This document shows positions 9,061 to 18,488 of a stretch of 64,000 nucleotides of DNA, piece by piece. The translations under genes were made by a program, and so were the position numbers. Position 1 is the first letter of the stretch. Each line of letters starts with the position of its first letter. The notes under the pieces were generated by a model. That model worked only from the letters and a program-made list of their open reading frames with translations. It had not been told where the DNA came from and ran no database searches. Source of the stretch: Sphingomonas ginsenosidivorax (GTDB taxonomy: Bacteria; Pseudomonadota; Alphaproteobacteria; Sphingomonadales; Sphingomonadaceae); assembly GCF_007995065.1 (NCBI RefSeq), contig NZ_VOQR01000001.1:1491001-1555000 (forward strand). The letters run 5' to 3'.

Positions 9061-10065
9061 ATGAACGCTGCACCCACCACGCTCGACAAGCCGATGGTGG
9101 ACACGCACGGCCGCACCATACGCTATCTGCGCATCTCGGTCACCGACCGGTGCGACCTGCGCTGCCGCTACTGCATGTCCGAAAAGATGACCTTCCTGCC
9201 GAAATCCAAGCTGATGAGCCTGGAGGAGATCGCGGTCGTCTCCGAACGGTTCATTGCGCGCGGCGTGACCAAGATCCGGTTGTCGGGCGGCGAACCGCTG
9301 GTGCGGCGCGACGTCGGCGAGCTCGTGCAGCGGCTGGGGCGGCACGTCGGCTCGGGTCTGGAAGAGCTGACGATGACGACCAACGGCACGCGGCTCGCCG
9401 AGCATGCGCAGCAGATGGTCGATGCGGGCATCCGCCGCGTCAATGTCAGCATGGACAGCCTCGACCCCGACCGCTTCCGCTACATCACGCGCCACGGCGA
9501 CGTCGCGCAGGTGATCGGCGGGATCAAGGCGGGGCGTGACGCCGGCCTCGCCATCAAGATCAATATGGTCGCGCTCAAGGGCCTCAACGAGGACGAGATC
9601 GCGCCGATGCTCGCCTGGTGCCGCGACGAAGGCTTCGACCTGTCGCTGATCGAGACGATGCCGCTGGGCGCGGTCGACGAGGATCGCACCGACCGCTTCC
9701 TGCCGCTGACCAAGGTGTTCGACGATCTGGGCCGGCAGTTCACGCTGACCCGCGATGCGCGGACCACGGGCGGCCCGGCCCGCTACTGGCGGGTCGATGG
9801 CGGCCCGACGCGGCTCGGGCTGATCTCGCCGCTGACCGCCAATTTCTGCGACGGGTGCAACCGGGTCCGCCTGACCACCGAAGGCAAATTGTACATGTGC
9901 CTCGGCCATGACGACCAGGTCGACCTGAAGCAGGCGCTGCGCGACGGCGGGATCGACGGGCTCGACGCAGCGATCGATGCCGGGCTCTATGCCAAGCCCA
10001 AGCGCCACGACTTCCAGATCGGCACGCCCGCGGTTTCCCGGCACATGAGCGTCACCGGCGGATGA
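9061..10065 (+). CDS. moaA: GTP 3',8-cyclase MoaA
   Basis: This radical-SAM enzyme makes the first molybdenum-cofactor intermediate from GTP. The N-terminal cluster motif CxxxCxxC is visible as C-D-L-R-C-R-Y-C, and the second cluster near the C-terminus as 'FCDGCNRVR' with the third cysteine in 'LYMCLG'. The protein ends in the Gly-Gly needed for catalysis ('VTGG'). The start at 9061 gives 334 residues, the normal length. The stop overlaps the nadK start by four bases (ATGA). No other moa genes are in the window. Confidence 0.97.
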   Translation: MNAAPTTLDKPMVDTHGRTIRYLRISVTDRCDLRCRYCMSEKMTFLPKSKLMSLEEIAVVSERFIARGVTKIRLSGGEPLVRRDVGELVQRLGRHVGSGLEELTMTTNGTRLAEHAQQMVDAGIRRVNVSMDSLDPDRFRYITRHGDVAQVIGGIKAGRDAGLAIKINMVALKGLNEDEIAPMLAWCRDEGFDLSLIETMPLGAVDEDRTDRFLPLTKVFDDLGRQFTLTRDARTTGGPARYWRVDGGPTRLGLISPLTANFCDGCNRVRLTTEGKLYMCLGHDDQVDLKQALRDGGIDGLDAAIDAGLYAKPKRHDFQIGTPAVSRHMSVTGG

Positions 10066-10838
10066 TCTATACGCGGCGCGCGCTGGTGGCCTCGTCGACC
10101 GCGCAGGCGCGCGAGGCGGAGGTCCAGCTCGCCGACATGGGCGACTGGGTCGACGTCGAGGATGCCGAAGTGATCATCGCGCTCGGCGGCGACGGCTTCA
10201 TGCTGCAGACGCTGCACGCGATGCTCGAGCGCCGGAAGCCCGTCGTCCCGGTGTTCGGGATGAATCTCGGCACGGTCGGCTTCCTGATGAACGAATGGCG
10301 CCACCACGGGCTCGACGACCGGCTGGAGCGGGCGAAGTCGTTCAAGGTGACCCCGCTCAAGATGACCGCGACCGGCGTCGACGGTCGCGTCCACACGCTG
10401 CCCGCGATCAACGAGGTGTCGCTACTACGCGAGACGCGCCAGACCGCGAAGCTCGAGGTCGCGGTCAACGACCGCGTCGTGCTGCCCGAACTCGCCTGCG
10501 ACGGCATCCTCGCCGCCACCCCGGCGGGATCGACCGCGTACAACCTGTCCGCGCAGGGGCCGATCCTGCCGCTCGGCTCGGGGATGATCGCCCTCACCCC
10601 GATCAGCCCGTTCCGCCCGCGGCGCTGGCGCGGCGCGATCCTGCCCGACAAGGCGCGGATCGGCATCCGCGTGCTCGACGCGGGCAAGCGCCCGGTTTCC
10701 GCGGTCGCCGACCAGCGCGAGATCCGCGACGTCGCGCAGGTCGATATCTGCATGGACCGCGCGCGCGAGCTGACCCTGCTGTTCGATCCCGAGCATGCGC
10801 TCGACGACCGAATCACGATGGAACAGTTCGCAGCGTAA
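10062..10838 (+). CDS. nadK: NAD kinase
   Basis: NAD kinase phosphorylates NAD to NADP with ATP. The 258-residue protein carries the GGDG motif in 'ALGGDGFMLQTLH', the nucleotide-contacting 'NLGTVGFLMN' and the conserved 'TPAGSTAYNLSA' loop. Its start overlaps the moaA stop by four bases, so the two are probably translated from one transcript. A tRNA-Asn follows 64 bases downstream. The short version, without a long N-terminal extension, is usual in alphaproteobacteria. Confidence 0.95.
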   Translation: MIYTRRALVASSTAQAREAEVQLADMGDWVDVEDAEVIIALGGDGFMLQTLHAMLERRKPVVPVFGMNLGTVGFLMNEWRHHGLDDRLERAKSFKVTPLKMTATGVDGRVHTLPAINEVSLLRETRQTAKLEVAVNDRVVLPELACDGILAATPAGSTAYNLSAQGPILPLGSGMIALTPISPFRPRRWRGAILPDKARIGIRVLDAGKRPVSAVADQREIRDVAQVDICMDRARELTLLFDPEHALDDRITMEQFAA

Positions 10839-10902
10839 CATTCTGACAGAAAGCCGCTTGCATCCTCCGGTCGGCCAGTTATAGAGCCGCCTCCGGCAAC
10901 GG

Positions 10903-10977
10903 TCCCTGATAGCTCAGCGGTAGAGCTCTCGACTGTTAATCGAGTGGTCGTAGGTTCGAATCCTACTCAGGGAGCCA
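10903..10977 (+). tRNA. tRNA-Asn (anticodon GTT)
   Basis: A full cloverleaf is present. The acceptor arms TCCCTGA and TCAGGGA pair perfectly, the D arm is GCTC-AGCGGTA-GAGC, the anticodon stem is CTCGA/TCGAG around loop CTGTTAA with anticodon GTT, and the T arm is GTAGG-TTCGAAT-CCTAC. The CCA end is encoded. Confidence 0.97.
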
Positions 10978-11000
10978 GTTGCCGGCCTCCACCATCGCGA

Positions 11001-12156
11001 TCAGATCGCTGGGAACGACGCCGTCAGGCGAAGCCCCAGGACCACGACGTCGGCGTTTCGGCTGCCCGATGCGCCGACGATGTATTGCAGGTCGGGCTGG
11101 ATGCGGAGATGCGGCAGGACCGCGTCGGAATAGGTCAGTTCGAACCCCGTCTCGGTCCCCGACACCCTGGCGTGGCCATGCCGGGCCTGCGTGCAGTATC
11201 GGGTCGACAGCACGCCCTGGTTGATTCCGAACGACAGCTGTTCCTCGGGTCGGCGCGGAACGAGGCCGCCGAGGAGGATGCCCACCTGCCAGCCGCCGCG
11301 ATAGGACGTCGTCACGCCGTCCGACACCCCGACCCGCGCGAACAGGCTGACGCTCGCGCCCTGGTCGTCGCCGTCGCGTAACGGATAGTCGAGAAGCCCG
11401 TAGCCGCCTTGTGCGACTGCGCCCGCCTGGCGCCGCGTGTAGCGCCAATAGCCGGCGGCGACCTTGATGCGGCCGCCATGCCCCGCCTCGACGATGAGCA
11501 GTGCGCCCTTGTGCATCGACAGGTCCAGCGTGTGATGCGCGCCGATGACCCCGGTCCGCGCGTTGACCGCCGCCGCCTGGAGATAAGCGGATTTCCCTGC
11601 GGTGATCGGGAGCCGCGCCATCAGCGCGGTTTCCGGGAAGATCGACGCGCCGTTGGGTCTCGATGCGGCAAGCTCGGATCCGATCCCGAACGCAGGCGCG
11701 ATCAGCAGCCCGGCGGACTCGTTCTGGTAGTATTCGGCGTTGAGATCGGCGAGGCCCGCCAGGAGCGCGACATGGCCGGTTGCCATGCGCTGCTCAATCC
11801 AGGCTTCGTAGAGCTTGGTCGCGGCCTGACTCAGCTCGATATTGTCGATGCCCTGCACGGTGCCGGCCAGGTCGTTCGGCCGCCCTCCCTCCCCCGCTCA
11901 GCAGATGCACCCGGGCCCGCGCGCCGGTCCAGCCGACCAGTGCCCCCAGATCGGCATCAGCTGCGACCTCTAGGTCGCGCAGAAGCCGGACGCCGTGCGC
12001 GTCGCCGCCCGCGACACCGATCATGTCGGCGACCGCCCGTGCCTCGACCACCACCGGCGGATCGGCGCGCGGCGCCTGCGCGGCAGCGACCGCGACATGC
12101 GCGAGACTGGCACCTGCGAGCATCGAGGCGAGCGAGCGATATCGGGCACGATGCAC
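11001..12156 (-). pseudogene. oprB: Carbohydrate-selective porin of the OprB family, frameshifted
   Basis: Two minus-strand frames together make one OprB-type outer-membrane porin. The upstream part (12156 down to about 11890) starts at a GTG and has a clear signal peptide (basic start, hydrophobic core, A-A-A-Q-A) followed by 'LEVAADADLGALVGWTGARARVHLLSGGG'. The downstream part continues from 'NDLAGTVQGIDNIELSQAATKLYEAW' to a typical barrel end, at the stop at 11001. The frame changes by one base near a run of five C (plus strand 11891-11895). The joined product would be about 385 residues. It may be a real mutation or an assembly error in the homopolymer. A TATAAT box lies on the minus strand at 12180-12185. 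Confidence 0.8.
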
Positions 12157-12333
12157 CTCCTGCGCGGCGGTCCTCCTGCATTATAGGGCGCGGTTCGGGC
12201 GCGCCTTGGCGATGCACAGGATTTGGCGCGCCGTCGCCCGCCGGGACCGCGGCCCGCCTACAATGGGGGGACGTGACGCCCGACGTGCCGCCGATCCCGG
12301 TGGCGCCGGCGCTCATCCGACGCGAGGCAGTGC

Positions 12334-14274
12334 ATGACGGTCTTCAGCAACATCTCGATCCAGGCGAAGATAGTGTCGGCGATCGGCTTGATGGCCGCGC
12401 TGTGCCTGTTCATCGCCGGGTTCGGGGCCCACCAGATCACGATCCTGAACGCGACGAGCAGCGGGCTGATCACCAACCAGGCGGAGAGCCTGCGGCTCGC
12501 GGCGCTGGCCGACCAGAATGCGAGCACGCTGCAGCAGGAGACGCTGCAATGGATCCTCGCCACCGATCCCGGCGAGGCGCCCCTGTGGCGTGCCAGGATC
12601 GCGAAGGGGGTCGGGTCGCTGAAGGCCAAGATCGACCGGTTGCGGCCGCTGGTCCGCGGGTCGGACGTCGCCCGCTTCGAGGTGATCGAGGCGAGCTTCG
12701 CGCGCTACCGGGACGGCATCGTGCCGCTCGAACGGATCCTGGCGACCAACGACCGGCGCGAGGCGGAACACCAGATGGATCGCTTCTCGACCCCCGCCTA
12801 TGACAGGATGCACGGCGCGCTGTCCGGCCTCGTCGAGAACCAGCGCCGCAACCTCGCCGCCGGGCATGCCGAGATGCAGGCTGCGGGGCGGATGACGTGG
12901 CGGACGCTGATCGGCGTGGCGATCGGCGGGCTGGTCGTGCTCGGCGGGATCGTCCTCGCCATGGTGCGGGTGCAGATCGCGAACCCGGTCCGCCGGATGA
13001 CGGCATCGATGGACGCGCTGGCGGCCGGTGACACCGGGATCGAGATCGAGGGGACCTATCGCCGCGACGAACTGGGGGCGATGGCGCGCGCGGTGCTCGT
13101 GTTCCGCGACGCCGCCCGCACCCAGGCGACGGCACAGCGCGACAAGGCAGCGCAGGAGGCCGCGCAGAAGCTGGTGGTCGACACGATGGAGGACGCGCTG
13201 GTGACGCTGGCCGCGGGCGATCTCGCCAAGGACATCGCGGTCGCGTTCCCGGAGGATTATGCGGGCGTGAAGACCAACTTCAACGCGGCGCTCGCCAATC
13301 TGCGGAGCCTGGTCGGCGGCGTCACGGGAAGCGCGGCGGGGATCCGGACCGGCTCGCAGGAGATCGCGCAGGCCTCGGAGGACCTCGCGCGCCGGACCGA
13401 GGGCAACGCCGCCAGCCTGGAGGAAACCAGCGCCGCGCTGGCGCAGATCGACACGCGACTGCAGGCAACCGCGCGGTCGTCAGGCGAGACTGTGGTCCGT
13501 GCCGACCAGGCGATTGCCACGGTCGGCGGCGGGCGCGCGACCGCCGAGGAAGCCGTCGCCGCGATGGGCCGCGTCAGCGACAGCGCCAAGGGCATCGACA
13601 GCGTGATCGAAGGGCTCGACAAGATCGCGTTCCAGACGCGCGTGCTGGCGATGAACGCCGCGGTCGAGGCGGGACGTGCGGGGGATGCGGGTCGCGGGTT
13701 CGCGGTGGTCGCCGATCTCGTCTCGGCGCTGGCGATGCGCGCCGAGGAGGAGGCGAAGCGCGCGCGCGACCAGCTGACGCTGACGCAGACCGACATCGTC
13801 ACTGCGGTGCAGGCGGTGCAGAAGGTCGACGGCGCGCTGGCGAACATCTCGAACGACGTCGGCGAGGTCCACAAGCTGCTCGGCACGATGGCCGAGGATG
13901 CCGCCGCACAGTCCACTGCGATCACCCAGATCACCACCGCGATCAGCGAGATGGATCGATCGACCCAGCAGAACGCCGCGATGGTCGAGGAGACCTCGGC
14001 GGCGGCCCGCAACCTGACGAGCGAGGTCACCGCGCTGGCGGACCATGCCGCGATGTTCAAGACGCACGATGCCGCGATCGCTGCCCGGGCGCCTGTCGCG
14101 GCCCCCTCGCGCGCCCTGCCCGGAAAGGCGAAAGCCCCGCCCGCGGCGGCCCGGCACGCCCCCGCGGCGCCGCCCGCCCCCAAGCCCGACCCCACGCCTG
14201 TGGCAAAGCCCGCACCAAAGGCCGTTGAGCGGACCATGCAGCTGGACGATGCCGACGAATGGAGCGCGTTCTAG
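12334..14274 (+). CDS. Methyl-accepting chemotaxis protein
   Basis: A 646-residue transmembrane receptor. A first membrane helix lies near residues 10-32, an extracytoplasmic four-helix-like segment follows, and a second membrane helix lies around 188-212 ('TLIGVAIGGLVVLGGIVLAM'). After it come a HAMP domain ('NPVRRMTASMDALAAGD') and the signalling domain with hairpin tip 'DKIAFQTRVLAMNAAVEAGRAG'. The C-terminal tail is rich in Ala, Pro and Lys and ends 'DADEWSAF', a terminal pentapeptide-like end (W-x-x-F) of the type that can tether CheR or CheB. No other che genes are near. It is divergent from the broken porin gene. Confidence 0.93.
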   Translation: MTVFSNISIQAKIVSAIGLMAALCLFIAGFGAHQITILNATSSGLITNQAESLRLAALADQNASTLQQETLQWILATDPGEAPLWRARIAKGVGSLKAKIDRLRPLVRGSDVARFEVIEASFARYRDGIVPLERILATNDRREAEHQMDRFSTPAYDRMHGALSGLVENQRRNLAAGHAEMQAAGRMTWRTLIGVAIGGLVVLGGIVLAMVRVQIANPVRRMTASMDALAAGDTGIEIEGTYRRDELGAMARAVLVFRDAARTQATAQRDKAAQEAAQKLVVDTMEDALVTLAAGDLAKDIAVAFPEDYAGVKTNFNAALANLRSLVGGVTGSAAGIRTGSQEIAQASEDLARRTEGNAASLEETSAALAQIDTRLQATARSSGETVVRADQAIATVGGGRATAEEAVAAMGRVSDSAKGIDSVIEGLDKIAFQTRVLAMNAAVEAGRAGDAGRGFAVVADLVSALAMRAEEEAKRARDQLTLTQTDIVTAVQAVQKVDGALANISNDVGEVHKLLGTMAEDAAAQSTAITQITTAISEMDRSTQQNAAMVEETSAAARNLTSEVTALADHAAMFKTHDAAIAARAPVAAPSRALPGKAKAPPAAARHAPAAPPAPKPDPTPVAKPAPKAVERTMQLDDADEWSAF

Positions 14275-14332
14275 ACGCGGACGTGCTCGCGCAATCCGGG
14301 AACACCTGGAACGCTACAGATACGCAGGAACC

Positions 14333-14407
14333 TGGCTGGGGCGGCAGGGTTCGAACCTGCGAATGGCGGCATCAAAAGCCGCTGCCTTACCACTTGGCGA
14401 CGCCCCA
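14333..14407 (-). tRNA. tRNA-Gln (anticodon TTG)
   Basis: On the minus strand the acceptor arms TGGGGCG and CGCCCCA pair perfectly. The anticodon stem GCGGC/GCCGC encloses loop TTTTGAT with anticodon TTG, and the T arm is GCAGG-TTCGAAC-CCTGC. CCA is encoded at the 3' end. Confidence 0.97.
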
Positions 14408-14476
14408 CCGGGAGGCGGCCTTATAGCGGGGCTTGCCGGTGTGAAAAGCCCCGATCGGCCGCGCCGCCGGAATGAC

Positions 14477-15598
14477 TCAGTCGAGCCGGCGCAGCCAGCC
14501 ATGCGGGTCGGGTGCGGTCCCGCGCTGGATCGCGACCAGCGCGGCGTGCATGCGCATCGTCAGCTGGCCGGGGCCGCCGCTGCCGATCGTGAACTCGCCC
14601 TCGGGCGAGGCGACCTTGCCGATCGGCGTCACCACCGCCGCGGTGCCGCAGGCGAACGCCTCGACCAGCCGGCCGCTCGTCGCGTCGGCGCGCCACTGGT
14701 CGATCGAATAGAGCTCCTCGCGTGCGTCGACGCCCTGCGCGCGGGCGAGCGTCAGGATCGAATCGCGGGTGATGCCGGGCAGGATCGTGCCGGTCAGCGG
14801 CGGCGTCACGATGCTGCCGTCGTCGAACACGAAGAACACGTTCATGCCGCCCAGTTCCTCGACATATTTGCGCTCGCGCGCGTCGAGGAAGACGACCTGA
14901 TCGTAGCCGCGACGGATCGCCTCGGCCTGCGCGACCAGGCTGGTCGCATAGTTGCCGCCGCACTTCGCTTCGCCGGTGCCGCCGGGCGCGGCGCGCGTGT
15001 AGTCCTGCGAGACCCAGAGCGACACGGTCGACGCGCCGTTCTTCCAATAGGTGCCGACCGATGAGGCGAGCACCATGTAGAGATATTCCGCCGACGGCTT
15101 CACGCCCAGGAACACCTCGGACGCGAACATGAACGGGCGCAGGTACAGCGCGCCGCCGTCGCTCTCGGGGATCCAGTCGGCATCGGTGCGGACCAGCCGC
15201 TCGATCGATTCGAGGAACAGCGCCTCGGGAATCTCGGGCATCGCCATCCGCTGCGCCGAGCGGTTGAAGCGGCGGGCGTTCGCCTCGGGCCGGAACAGCG
15301 CGGTGCCGCCGTCCGCCAGCCGATACGCCTTCATCCCCTCGAAGATCTCCTGCGCGTAATGCAGCACGGAGGACGCCGGATCGATCGAGAGCGGCGCGCG
15401 CGCGGTGATCTGCGCGTCGTGCCAGCCCTTGGTCTCGCTATAGCGAATCAGCGCCATGTGATCGGTGAAGACGCGCCCGAAACCGGGATCGATCAGTCGC
15501 TTGGCGCGCTCGTTGGCGTCGACCGGCGTCGCGTTCGGTTCGTGACGGAACACAGCGGAGACGGCGGCTGACACGGCAGATGTGATCGCGGACATCAT
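14477..15598 (-). CDS. ilvE: Branched-chain amino acid aminotransferase
   Basis: A fold-type IV PLP aminotransferase that transfers the amino group between glutamate and the 2-oxo acids of Leu, Ile and Val. The PLP lysine is in 'GEAKCGGNYATS', and 'EIFEGMKAYR', 'YLRPFMFA' and 'EELGGMNVFFVF' are family hallmarks of the longer (type II) IlvE. The start is the double ATG at 15598/15595, just after a GAGAGAG ribosome-binding site, giving about 373 residues; the frame continues to 15718 but runs into the divergent MarR gene. The gap to that gene is 37 bp, so they may share a regulatory region. Confidence 0.95.
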   Translation of the reverse strand: MMSAITSAVSAAVSAVFRHEPNATPVDANERAKRLIDPGFGRVFTDHMALIRYSETKGWHDAQITARAPLSIDPASSVLHYAQEIFEGMKAYRLADGGTALFRPEANARRFNRSAQRMAMPEIPEALFLESIERLVRTDADWIPESDGGALYLRPFMFASEVFLGVKPSAEYLYMVLASSVGTYWKNGASTVSLWVSQDYTRAAPGGTGEAKCGGNYATSLVAQAEAIRRGYDQVVFLDARERKYVEELGGMNVFFVFDDGSIVTPPLTGTILPGITRDSILTLARAQGVDAREELYSIDQWRADATSGRLVEAFACGTAAVVTPIGKVASPEGEFTIGSGGPGQLTMRMHAALVAIQRGTAPDPHGWLRRLD

Positions 15599-15635
15599 TT
15601 TCTCTCTCGTGGCGGGTTGCAGACGCCTACGGGCG

Positions 15636-16142
15636 ATGGCTAAACCGGTCAACATGGCTGCCCAAGCATCATCCGCCTCCCCCCTGTTCCTTCGTGAAGC
15701 CGAACTCCGCCGAGGCATGGAACTCCTGTACTTCGGGCACAGTCACCTGACCCGATCGGTCGACCAGGGACTGGCGGACGAGGGGCTCGGCCGGGCGCAT
15801 CACCGCGCGCTCTATTTCATCGCGCGCAAGCCCGACATGACGGTCAGCGAACTGCTGTCGCTGCTCGCGATTACCAAACAGTCGCTGGGCCGCGTGCTCA
15901 ACGAACTGGTTGATCGCAAGCTGGTCGAAATCCGCGCCGGCGAACGCGATCGCCGCCAACGCCTGCTGCGCCTGACGCCCGAAGGCGCGACGATGGAAAG
16001 CGAACTGTTCGAGGCGGTGCGCGAGCGGATGTCGGCCGCCTATGCGAGCGCCGGGCAGGCTGCGGTCTCCGGCTTCTGGGCAGTGCTCGAAGGCCTTGTC
16101 CCCGAAAGCGAGCGTCGTCAAGTGATGAACCTGCGGGGCTGA
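15636..16142 (+). CDS. MarR-family transcriptional regulator
   Basis: A 168-residue winged-helix protein. The DNA-binding part is 'HHRALYFIARKPDMTVSELLSLLAITKQSLGRVLNELVDRKLVEIRAGERDRRQRLLRLT', shown here as separate elements: 'TVSELLSLLAITKQSLGRVL' is the helix-turn-helix and 'GERDRRQRLLRLT' the wing. Flanking helices would dimerise. Its ligand and targets are unknown; divergence from ilvE across 37 bp makes self-regulation and ilvE control plausible, which is inference. The start at 15636 is chosen to avoid overlapping ilvE; 15654 is possible. Confidence 0.9.
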   Translation: MAKPVNMAAQASSASPLFLREAELRRGMELLYFGHSHLTRSVDQGLADEGLGRAHHRALYFIARKPDMTVSELLSLLAITKQSLGRVLNELVDRKLVEIRAGERDRRQRLLRLTPEGATMESELFEAVRERMSAAYASAGQAAVSGFWAVLEGLVPESERRQVMNLRG

Positions 16143-16158
16143 TCGGCCCCGGTCGAAT

Positions 16159-16968
16159 TTACCGGCGCGCCGCCGCCGCCATCTCGGCGTTGCGCGCCGC
16201 CGATGCCGCCAGCGTATCGGTCAGCAGCCCGACCAGCGCATCGTCACGATCCAGGACGTTCAGCCCCGCCCGCGTCGACCCGCCGGGGCTCGCGACACGG
16301 TCGGCCAACACCGCAGGCGACTCCTCGGCCGCCGCCGCCATGATTGCCGAGCCCTCCAGCGTCGCGATCGCGAGGCGCGCCGCCTGGTCCGCGGGCAGTC
16401 CCAGCGCCGCGCCCGCCGTCGCCAGCGCATCGGCGAAGCGGAACACGAACCCGGGGCCGCACCCCGCAAGCGCAGTCACCGCGTCGAAATGGCGCTCGTC
16501 CGCGATCCACTCGTAATGCCCGAGCAGCGAGGCGAGCGCCTCGACCTCCATGACCGCGGCGGCATCGCCACCCGCGGTGTACAAAGTCGTCACGCCCTTG
16601 CCGATCGCGACCGGCAGGTTGGGCATGGCGCGCACGATCGTCTCGGCGGCGAAGCGCTCGGCCAGCGTCGCATGGTCCACACCGGCGAGAATCGACACCA
16701 GCAGCCGGATCCGCCCGCCGAGCGGCGCGAGCAACGCCTGCGCGGCGTCGATCTGCTGCGGCTTCAGCGCGAGCATCACGGTATCGGGCACCGGCTCGTC
16801 GGGTATCGCGGTCAGCGATCGCACGCCCTCCGGTGCGCCGGTGCCGCTGCGCGTGATCACCGTCACCCGCGCCGGGTCCAGGCCGGCCGCGATCCAGCGA
16901 CGCAGCATCGCGCCGCCCATATTGCCGCACCCGATCAGCCAGATCGGACCGGTATCGGCCAGGATCAT
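16159..16968 (-). CDS. proC: Pyrroline-5-carboxylate reductase
   Basis: The last enzyme of proline synthesis, reducing pyrroline-5-carboxylate with NADPH. The 269-residue protein begins with the dinucleotide motif 'IGCGNMGGAM' and carries 'VRAMPNLPVAIGKG' and the C-terminal dimer domain 'GCGPGFVFRFADAL' with 'SPGGSTRAGL'. The ATG at 16968 overlaps the stop of the upstream ybjN-like gene by four bases. Only that start gives a proper Rossmann beginning; the longer frame upstream is out-of-frame translation of the neighbour. Confidence 0.95.
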   Translation of the reverse strand: MILADTGPIWLIGCGNMGGAMLRRWIAAGLDPARVTVITRSGTGAPEGVRSLTAIPDEPVPDTVMLALKPQQIDAAQALLAPLGGRIRLLVSILAGVDHATLAERFAAETIVRAMPNLPVAIGKGVTTLYTAGGDAAAVMEVEALASLLGHYEWIADERHFDAVTALAGCGPGFVFRFADALATAGAALGLPADQAARLAIATLEGSAIMAAAAEESPAVLADRVASPGGSTRAGLNVLDRDDALVGLLTDTLAASAARNAEMAAAARR

Positions 16969-17471
16969 GCCTCGCCCTGCGTCTCGATCAGCGCGGCGGC
17001 GAGCGCATCCTTGGGGCTCTTGCCGCCCCAGAGAACGAACTGGAAGACCGGGTAGAAGCGCTCGCACTCCTCGATCGCCGATTCGACCAGCAGTTCGGCG
17101 GTCGTCAGCGACATCGTCCCGTCGTCGCCGCCATCGACCATCGCGGCATGACGGAACAACAGGATGCCGCTCGCCGACCAGAGCTCGAAATGCCCGATCC
17201 AGAGCTGTTCGTTGACCAGCCCGATCGTCTCGTACACCGACGCGCGGCGTTCGTCGGTCACCTTGATGTCGGGAAAGGCCAGGAACTGCAGCACGCTGTC
17301 GTCCTCGCGCCACAGCGCGCGGAGCTCGTACGTCGTCCAGCTGCCCTTGACGGTCGCGACGATCTCGTCGTCGTGCCGTTCGTGCTCCCAGCCATGCGCG
17401 GCATAGTAGGTCTCGAGCATGTCGATCGGCGCGGCGTCGTCGGGGTCATGGTCGGCTTGGTCGAGCATCAT
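16965..17471 (-). CDS. YbjN-domain protein
   Basis: A protein of about 168 residues of the YbjN family (type III secretion chaperone-like fold). It has the characteristic 'LETYYAAHGWEHERHDDEIVATV' start, 'LQFLAFPDIKV' strand and 'LLVESAIEECERFYPVFQFVLWGG' helix. Family members are cytoplasmic and are linked to stress or motility regulation; no enzymatic role is established. The start is one of two adjacent ATGs at 17471/17468. It overlaps proC by four bases, so the two are probably cotranslated. Confidence 0.85.
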   Translation of the reverse strand: MMLDQADHDPDDAAPIDMLETYYAAHGWEHERHDDEIVATVKGSWTTYELRALWREDDSVLQFLAFPDIKVTDERRASVYETIGLVNEQLWIGHFELWSASGILLFRHAAMVDGGDDGTMSLTTAELLVESAIEECERFYPVFQFVLWGGKSPKDALAAALIETQGEA

Positions 17472-17568
17472 CACGTCCGGGCGGTCCTCTTCACGCACCC
17501 GAAGGTGCCGCCACGAACCCGCGCCGACAACCCCTTGCGGCTGACCGTCTCTAAAACCTGTGGAAAAG

Positions 17569-17823
17569 TCAGGCGTCGGTCCTCGTGCGGGCTTCGATGG
17601 CATCGAGTCGGGCCTTGAGCACTTCGGCCTCGTCACGCGCCGCCGCGGCCATCGCCTTGACCGCCTCGAACTCGTCGCGGCTGACGAAGTCCAGCCCGCC
17701 GATCCATTCGCGCGCACGCGTCCGCGCGCCGCTCTCGGCCTCGCGGCTGACGCCCGCGATGGTCCCGGCAGCGCCGTTCACGAACTTCACCAAATCGTCG
17801 AAAATGCGGTTCTCGGACTGCAT
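17569..17823 (-). CDS. UbiK/BMFP-type accessory factor
   Basis: An 84-residue protein with an amphipathic N-terminal helix ('FDDLVKFVNGAAGTIAGV') and a C-terminal coiled coil ('EAVKAMAAAARDEAEVLKARLDAIE'). This is the layout of the BMFP/UbiK (YqiC) family, trimeric membrane-associated proteins that assist ubiquinone synthesis in proteobacteria. The central 'VSRDEFEAVKAM' is a strong family signature. It lies between tspO and the ybjN-like gene, all on the minus strand. Confidence 0.88.
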   Translation of the reverse strand: MQSENRIFDDLVKFVNGAAGTIAGVSREAESGARTRAREWIGGLDFVSRDEFEAVKAMAAAARDEAEVLKARLDAIEARTRTDA

Positions 17824-17846
17824 GGGCTTTACCTTACTCTAGTCTG

Positions 17847-18398
17847 TCACAGCATTTGGGACGTGCGCGCGGCCGGCACAAGGGTTTCGGCATTCGGGTT
17901 GAGCCGCCCGATCCCGAAGGTGAGCAGCCCCGCAAAGCTGATCCAGACCATATACGGGACCATCAGCCACGCCGCCAGCGTGCGGATGCGGCCGAACAGG
18001 ATCGTGGTGGCGATCGACAGCACCAGCATCACGACGATCACCAGAACCGCGGCGCCGACCCGGTGCGCGCCGAAGAACAACGGCGTCCAGGCAAGGTTGA
18101 AGGCGAACTGCGCCACGAACAGGCAGACCGCGAGACCGCGTCCGCGCGCGCCGCGTGCGTTGAGGATCATCGCCAGCGCCAGTCCGAGCATGACGTACAG
18201 CGTGGTCCAGGCGACCGGGAATACCCAGCCCGGGGGCGTCAGCGCCGGCTTCACCAGCGCAACATACCAGGGGTTGTCGTTGCCGACGGTCACCGATCGA
18301 CCCGCCGCGAAGCCGAGCAACAGGATCAGGGGCACGGTCACGACCGCACAGCGGAGGAACGACATCCGCAACTGGTTCTTCGAAGCGATGCCGCCCAC
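17847..18398 (-). CDS. tspO: TspO/MBR family membrane protein
   Basis: A 183-residue five-helix membrane protein of the tryptophan-rich sensory protein family, which binds porphyrins and related ligands. Conserved elements are 'NPWYVALVKPALTPPGWVFP' (the W-Y and P-P-G-W-V-F-P signature), 'WTTLYVMLGLAL', 'QFAFNLAWTPLFFG' and a final helix 'LMVPYMVWISFAGLL'. The N-terminus has a short basic stretch before the first helix. Its ligand here is not known. Confidence 0.93.
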   Translation of the reverse strand: MGGIASKNQLRMSFLRCAVVTVPLILLLGFAAGRSVTVGNDNPWYVALVKPALTPPGWVFPVAWTTLYVMLGLALAMILNARGARGRGLAVCLFVAQFAFNLAWTPLFFGAHRVGAAVLVIVVMLVLSIATTILFGRIRTLAAWLMVPYMVWISFAGLLTFGIGRLNPNAETLVPAARTSQML

Positions 18399-18488
18399 GC
18401 GTTTCCTTCCGTCGTTCGTCCGCGTCGTCCTGCCGCGCAGATGCCGATCCGTAAACCTCGTATCGGGTGCAATCGTTCCGCTAGTGGT

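Noticed and set aside
10839..10902. Possible terminator after nadK
   Set aside because: No stable hairpin with a T run is visible before the tRNA-Asn.
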